A stretch of DNA of 24,624 nt from a bacterium (GTDB lineage: Bacteria > Patescibacteriota > Minisyncoccia > Moranbacterales > UBA2206): positions 1 through 24,624 of the forward strand of contig JAJYJP010000006.1 of NCBI GenBank assembly GCA_021789395.1, read 5' to 3'. Below the pieces are notes generated by a model. The model did not search any database and was not told the origin of the DNA. It saw nothing but the letters and a program-made list of their open reading frames with translations. This document shows positions 22,502 to 24,624 of the stretch, piece by piece (the first letter of the stretch is position 1; every line of letters starts with the position of its first letter). The position numbers and the translations under genes are program-made.

Positions 22502-24409
22502 ATGAAACACAAATACAAAAAATTTATTTTTCTTTTCATCGGAATAATTTTCTTTTTGGCTGGCGTGAAACATTCTTTGGCTGCTGGCGATTACCAGGAT
22601 GAAGGCACGGCTTTTTTCGCCCAGACCGGTTCCGCCGGCTACACTTATGAAGGCGTCGGATTTTATGCGCCGATCACCCAAGTAGCGAATTCTTTGCCGG
22701 TCTATCGGTTCTACAAAGCTAACGGCGATCATTTTTTTACCATTTCCGAAGATGAAAAAAATACTTTAGTAAACAATTCCCAATCCGGATATTCCCTTGA
22801 AGGTGTCGCTTTTTATGCTTTTGCATCGCAAATTGATGGAACGATTCCGGTCTATCGTTTTTATAGCACCACCAAGGGCGATCATTTCTTTACTGCTTCG
22901 GAAGCGGAAAAAGACACCCTGACGAACAATGCCCAGTGGGGCTATTCCTACGAGGGTATTGCATTTTATGTCTATCCGTCGCAAGCTTCAGAAACTTCCC
23001 CCATTTATCGGCTGTACAATTCTTCAACCGGATTCCATTTTTATACCGCCTCGGAAGCGGAAAAAGACGCCATCTCTACCATTCCCGTTTATCGCTTCTA
23101 TAATCTGACAACCGGCGATCATTTCTACACCTCGTCACAAGTGGAAGCGGACACTTTGAACGGCAATAAAAAATACGGATATAAATCGGAAGGTGTCGCG
23201 TTTTATGCTTTTTCAACGCAAGTGGCTGATTCTTCTCCGGTCTATCGTTTTTATAATTCCACGACCGGCGATCATTTTTATACCATTTCAGAAGACGAAA
23301 AAAATTCACTGATAAATAATTCACAGTCGGGTTATGCTTATGAGGGCGTAGTTTTTTACGCCTATGCTTCGCAGATCAACGGCTCGTCTCCTGTCTATCG
23401 CCTGTATAATCCTTCAACTGGCGATCATTTTTACACGATTTCACTGACTGAAAAAAATTATTACATCCTTCCGGCGCTCGGACCGGACATTTCCGTCGGA
23501 CTTTATTACATCAATAAATCGGACATCGGAAATTCTCCCTTCGAAATCAGTGCCAACAAGGACTATGAAATCGTGGATAAGAACGGAAACGTCATTGCGA
23601 CAGTTTCAGGAGACAAAACGACCAAAGTGATTTACGATTCCAACAATAATTTGGAAATTTCCGGTTCGATCTCTTCGACGTTGGCCAATTCCTACGTCAC
23701 TTTCAAGGCGGCCGACGGTGACAATTCCACTTTAATTTTTGATGTCAATCGCCCGAATTCGTCCTATGACCATTACCGCGGAGAGGTTAAGGTGCAATAC
23801 TATCACGGGTCGGACATTTACGGCGGCAACACCGGCAGCACGGTTTCTCAAGTTTGGATAATCAATATTTTGCCGCTCGAGCAATACACCTGGGGTTCCG
23901 GTGAAGTGACCGGCACCGGCCCGCTCGAACACACGAAAGTTATGACGACGATCTTCCGCACCTACGGTTATTGGTACATCAAGTACGCGACCAAATACGC
24001 GCCTTATGGTTTCCAGATCCGGAGTGACAGCGGTTCGCAGGTTTATTGGGGCTACGATTGGGAAAAGCAATTTCCCAATGTCAAGAAAGCGGCCGAAGAT
24101 ACGCAAGGCGTTGTCGTGACTTATGACGGCGATGTCGCGCTCACACCGTACAGTTCATGGTCGGATGGAAAAACCAGAAGCGCCCAAGAAGTCTGGAACA
24201 CGGACGCTTATCCGTGGTGCCAGTCTGTTTCCGATCCGTATGGAAAAAATCCGACGATGACCACCGCCCAATTGGAAGCGGATGGCAACCATATGGTCGG
24301 ACTCATCGCCCACGGATCTTTGAATCTGGCCCAAAGCCCATACAACTGGAATTATCAAAAGATTTTGAAATATTATTATACGGGAATTTCATTAACAGCG
24401 TTCTATTAG
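22502..24409 (+). CDS. Secreted SpoIID/LytB-type protein with N-terminal DUF5648-type repeats
   Basis: This is a 635-residue secreted protein. The ATG at 22502 is chosen because the signal peptide (KHKYKK, hydrophobic 8-21, possible cleavage after SLAA 25-28) starts there and the promoter lies just upstream. Residues 31-330 hold DUF5648-type repeats (PVYRFY...GDHFYT...YEGVAFYA): an initial half, four complete copies, one cut short (166-193) and a final half. Residues 420-635 match SpoIID/LytB: YRGEVKV, INILPLEQY (454-462) with E460 and E468 (GSGE) near the catalytic Glu position, FRTYGYWYIKYA in place of the ARTYA helix, and HGSLNLAQ plus ILKYYYTG at the end. SpoIID is a lytic transglycosylase in spore formers; here it is likely a wall-remodelling enzyme held by the repeats. 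It lacks the usual GHGVGMSQ, so activity is uncertain. Confidence 0.85.
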   Translation: MKHKYKKFIFLFIGIIFFLAGVKHSLAAGDYQDEGTAFFAQTGSAGYTYEGVGFYAPITQVANSLPVYRFYKANGDHFFTISEDEKNTLVNNSQSGYSLEGVAFYAFASQIDGTIPVYRFYSTTKGDHFFTASEAEKDTLTNNAQWGYSYEGIAFYVYPSQASETSPIYRLYNSSTGFHFYTASEAEKDAISTIPVYRFYNLTTGDHFYTSSQVEADTLNGNKKYGYKSEGVAFYAFSTQVADSSPVYRFYNSTTGDHFYTISEDEKNSLINNSQSGYAYEGVVFYAYASQINGSSPVYRLYNPSTGDHFYTISLTEKNYYILPALGPDISVGLYYINKSDIGNSPFEISANKDYEIVDKNGNVIATVSGDKTTKVIYDSNNNLEISGSISSTLANSYVTFKAADGDNSTLIFDVNRPNSSYDHYRGEVKVQYYHGSDIYGGNTGSTVSQVWIINILPLEQYTWGSGEVTGTGPLEHTKVMTTIFRTYGYWYIKYATKYAPYGFQIRSDSGSQVYWGYDWEKQFPNVKKAAEDTQGVVVTYDGDVALTPYSSWSDGKTRSAQEVWNTDAYPWCQSVSDPYGKNPTMTTAQLEADGNHMVGLIAHGSLNLAQSPYNWNYQKILKYYYTGISLTAFY

Positions 24410-24435
24410 AATTTCAAATCTAGCATTTAGAATTT

Positions 24436-24624
24436 ATGAAAATAACTTTCACCAAAGTCTACATCCTGATCTTTATCCTCGCTCTGGGCGGGTTGGTTTT
24501 TTGGGGCTATAAAGTTATCAGAAAACAATACAACGGCAGCTCAGACAAGACAGCAAGCGATCAAAATCAAAATTCTTCCCAAAATAACAATCCGACTGCC
24601 GTTTCCACTACGACCGACAATTCT
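24436..24624 (+). CDS. Membrane-anchored protein, unknown function (partial, runs off the window)
   Basis: An ATG at 24436 opens a frame that stays open to the end (63 residues). It encodes KITFTKVY, a hydrophobic helix (about 9-24, ILIFILALGGLVFWGY), a basic stretch KVIRKQY and then a Ser/Asn/Gln-rich low-complexity segment. This is typical of a membrane-anchored outer protein with a flexible linker before a domain that lies beyond the edge. It is 26 nt downstream of the SpoIID-type gene and probably co-transcribed. No function can be given. Confidence 0.7.
   Translation, partial: MKITFTKVYILIFILALGGLVFWGYKVIRKQYNGSSDKTASDQNQNSSQNNNPTAVSTTTDNS

Noticed and set aside
1..24624. UGA-recoded genetic code as in some CPR lineages
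   Set aside because: TGA ends genes at natural positions (for example 4961) and Trp is encoded by TGG throughout.

Overview
The window looks like chromosomal DNA of an ultra-small Patescibacteria/CPR-type bacterium. This is inferred from content: small secreted proteins with DUF5648-type repeats, many chained GT2 glycosyltransferases, short operon gaps, few clear Shine-Dalgarno sites, a lone four-helix-bundle gene and AT-rich intergenic repeats. TGA acts as a stop (for example at the end of the gene at 3696-4961) and Trp is TGG, so the UGA-recoded CPR lineages do not fit. No rRNA or tRNA gene was seen.

Layout. (1) 1-127: the last codons of an IS200-type transposase, then two hairpins. (2) 128-4961, plus strand, relatively GC-rich: galE, a small membrane-anchored protein, a palindrome-rich gap, a secreted subtilisin-like protease and a secreted carbohydrate-binding-like protein. 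Both secreted proteins end in three DUF5648-type repeats. (3) 4971-9424, minus strand: a GT2+GT4 glycosyltransferase, a 66-residue linker-like ORF, a GT2, and an AbiEii/AbiEi toxin-antitoxin pair whose promoter lies inside a 38-bp near-perfect palindrome. A dead copy of a GT2 5' end sits just upstream of that promoter. (4) 9683-10702, minus strand: an orphan ParA-type ATPase. (5) 10806-14812, plus strand, strikingly AT-rich: a DPM1-like GT2, a DUF2304 protein, another GT2, a small four-helix DMT-type membrane protein and a DUF2142 membrane protein. Together these resemble a polyprenyl-phosphate-sugar pathway (synthase, flippase, GT-C-like transferase). (6) 22327-14823, minus strand, one tight operon: four-helix-bundle protein, Wzt-type ABC ATPase, CysC (APS kinase), CysQ (PAP phosphatase), SGNH-like protein, PAPS-type sulfotransferase, and a 981-residue triple GT2. 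(7) 22502-24624, plus strand: a secreted SpoIID-type protein with DUF5648 repeats, then the start of a membrane-anchored protein cut by the window edge.

Taken together this is a cell-surface locus that makes, exports and probably sulfates a glycan, and secretes repeat-bearing wall proteins. The most interesting points are: (a) a compact PAPS sulfation module (CysC-CysQ-sulfotransferase) beside a glycan exporter ATPase; (b) an AbiE cassette flanked by one intact and one dead GT2 5' end, with an obvious operator; (c) a four-helix-bundle gene bounded by inverted AT-rich repeats and lodged between a strong promoter and the export/sulfation operon; (d) a GT gene that looks broken into three ORFs; (e) three secreted proteins sharing an expanding repeat.
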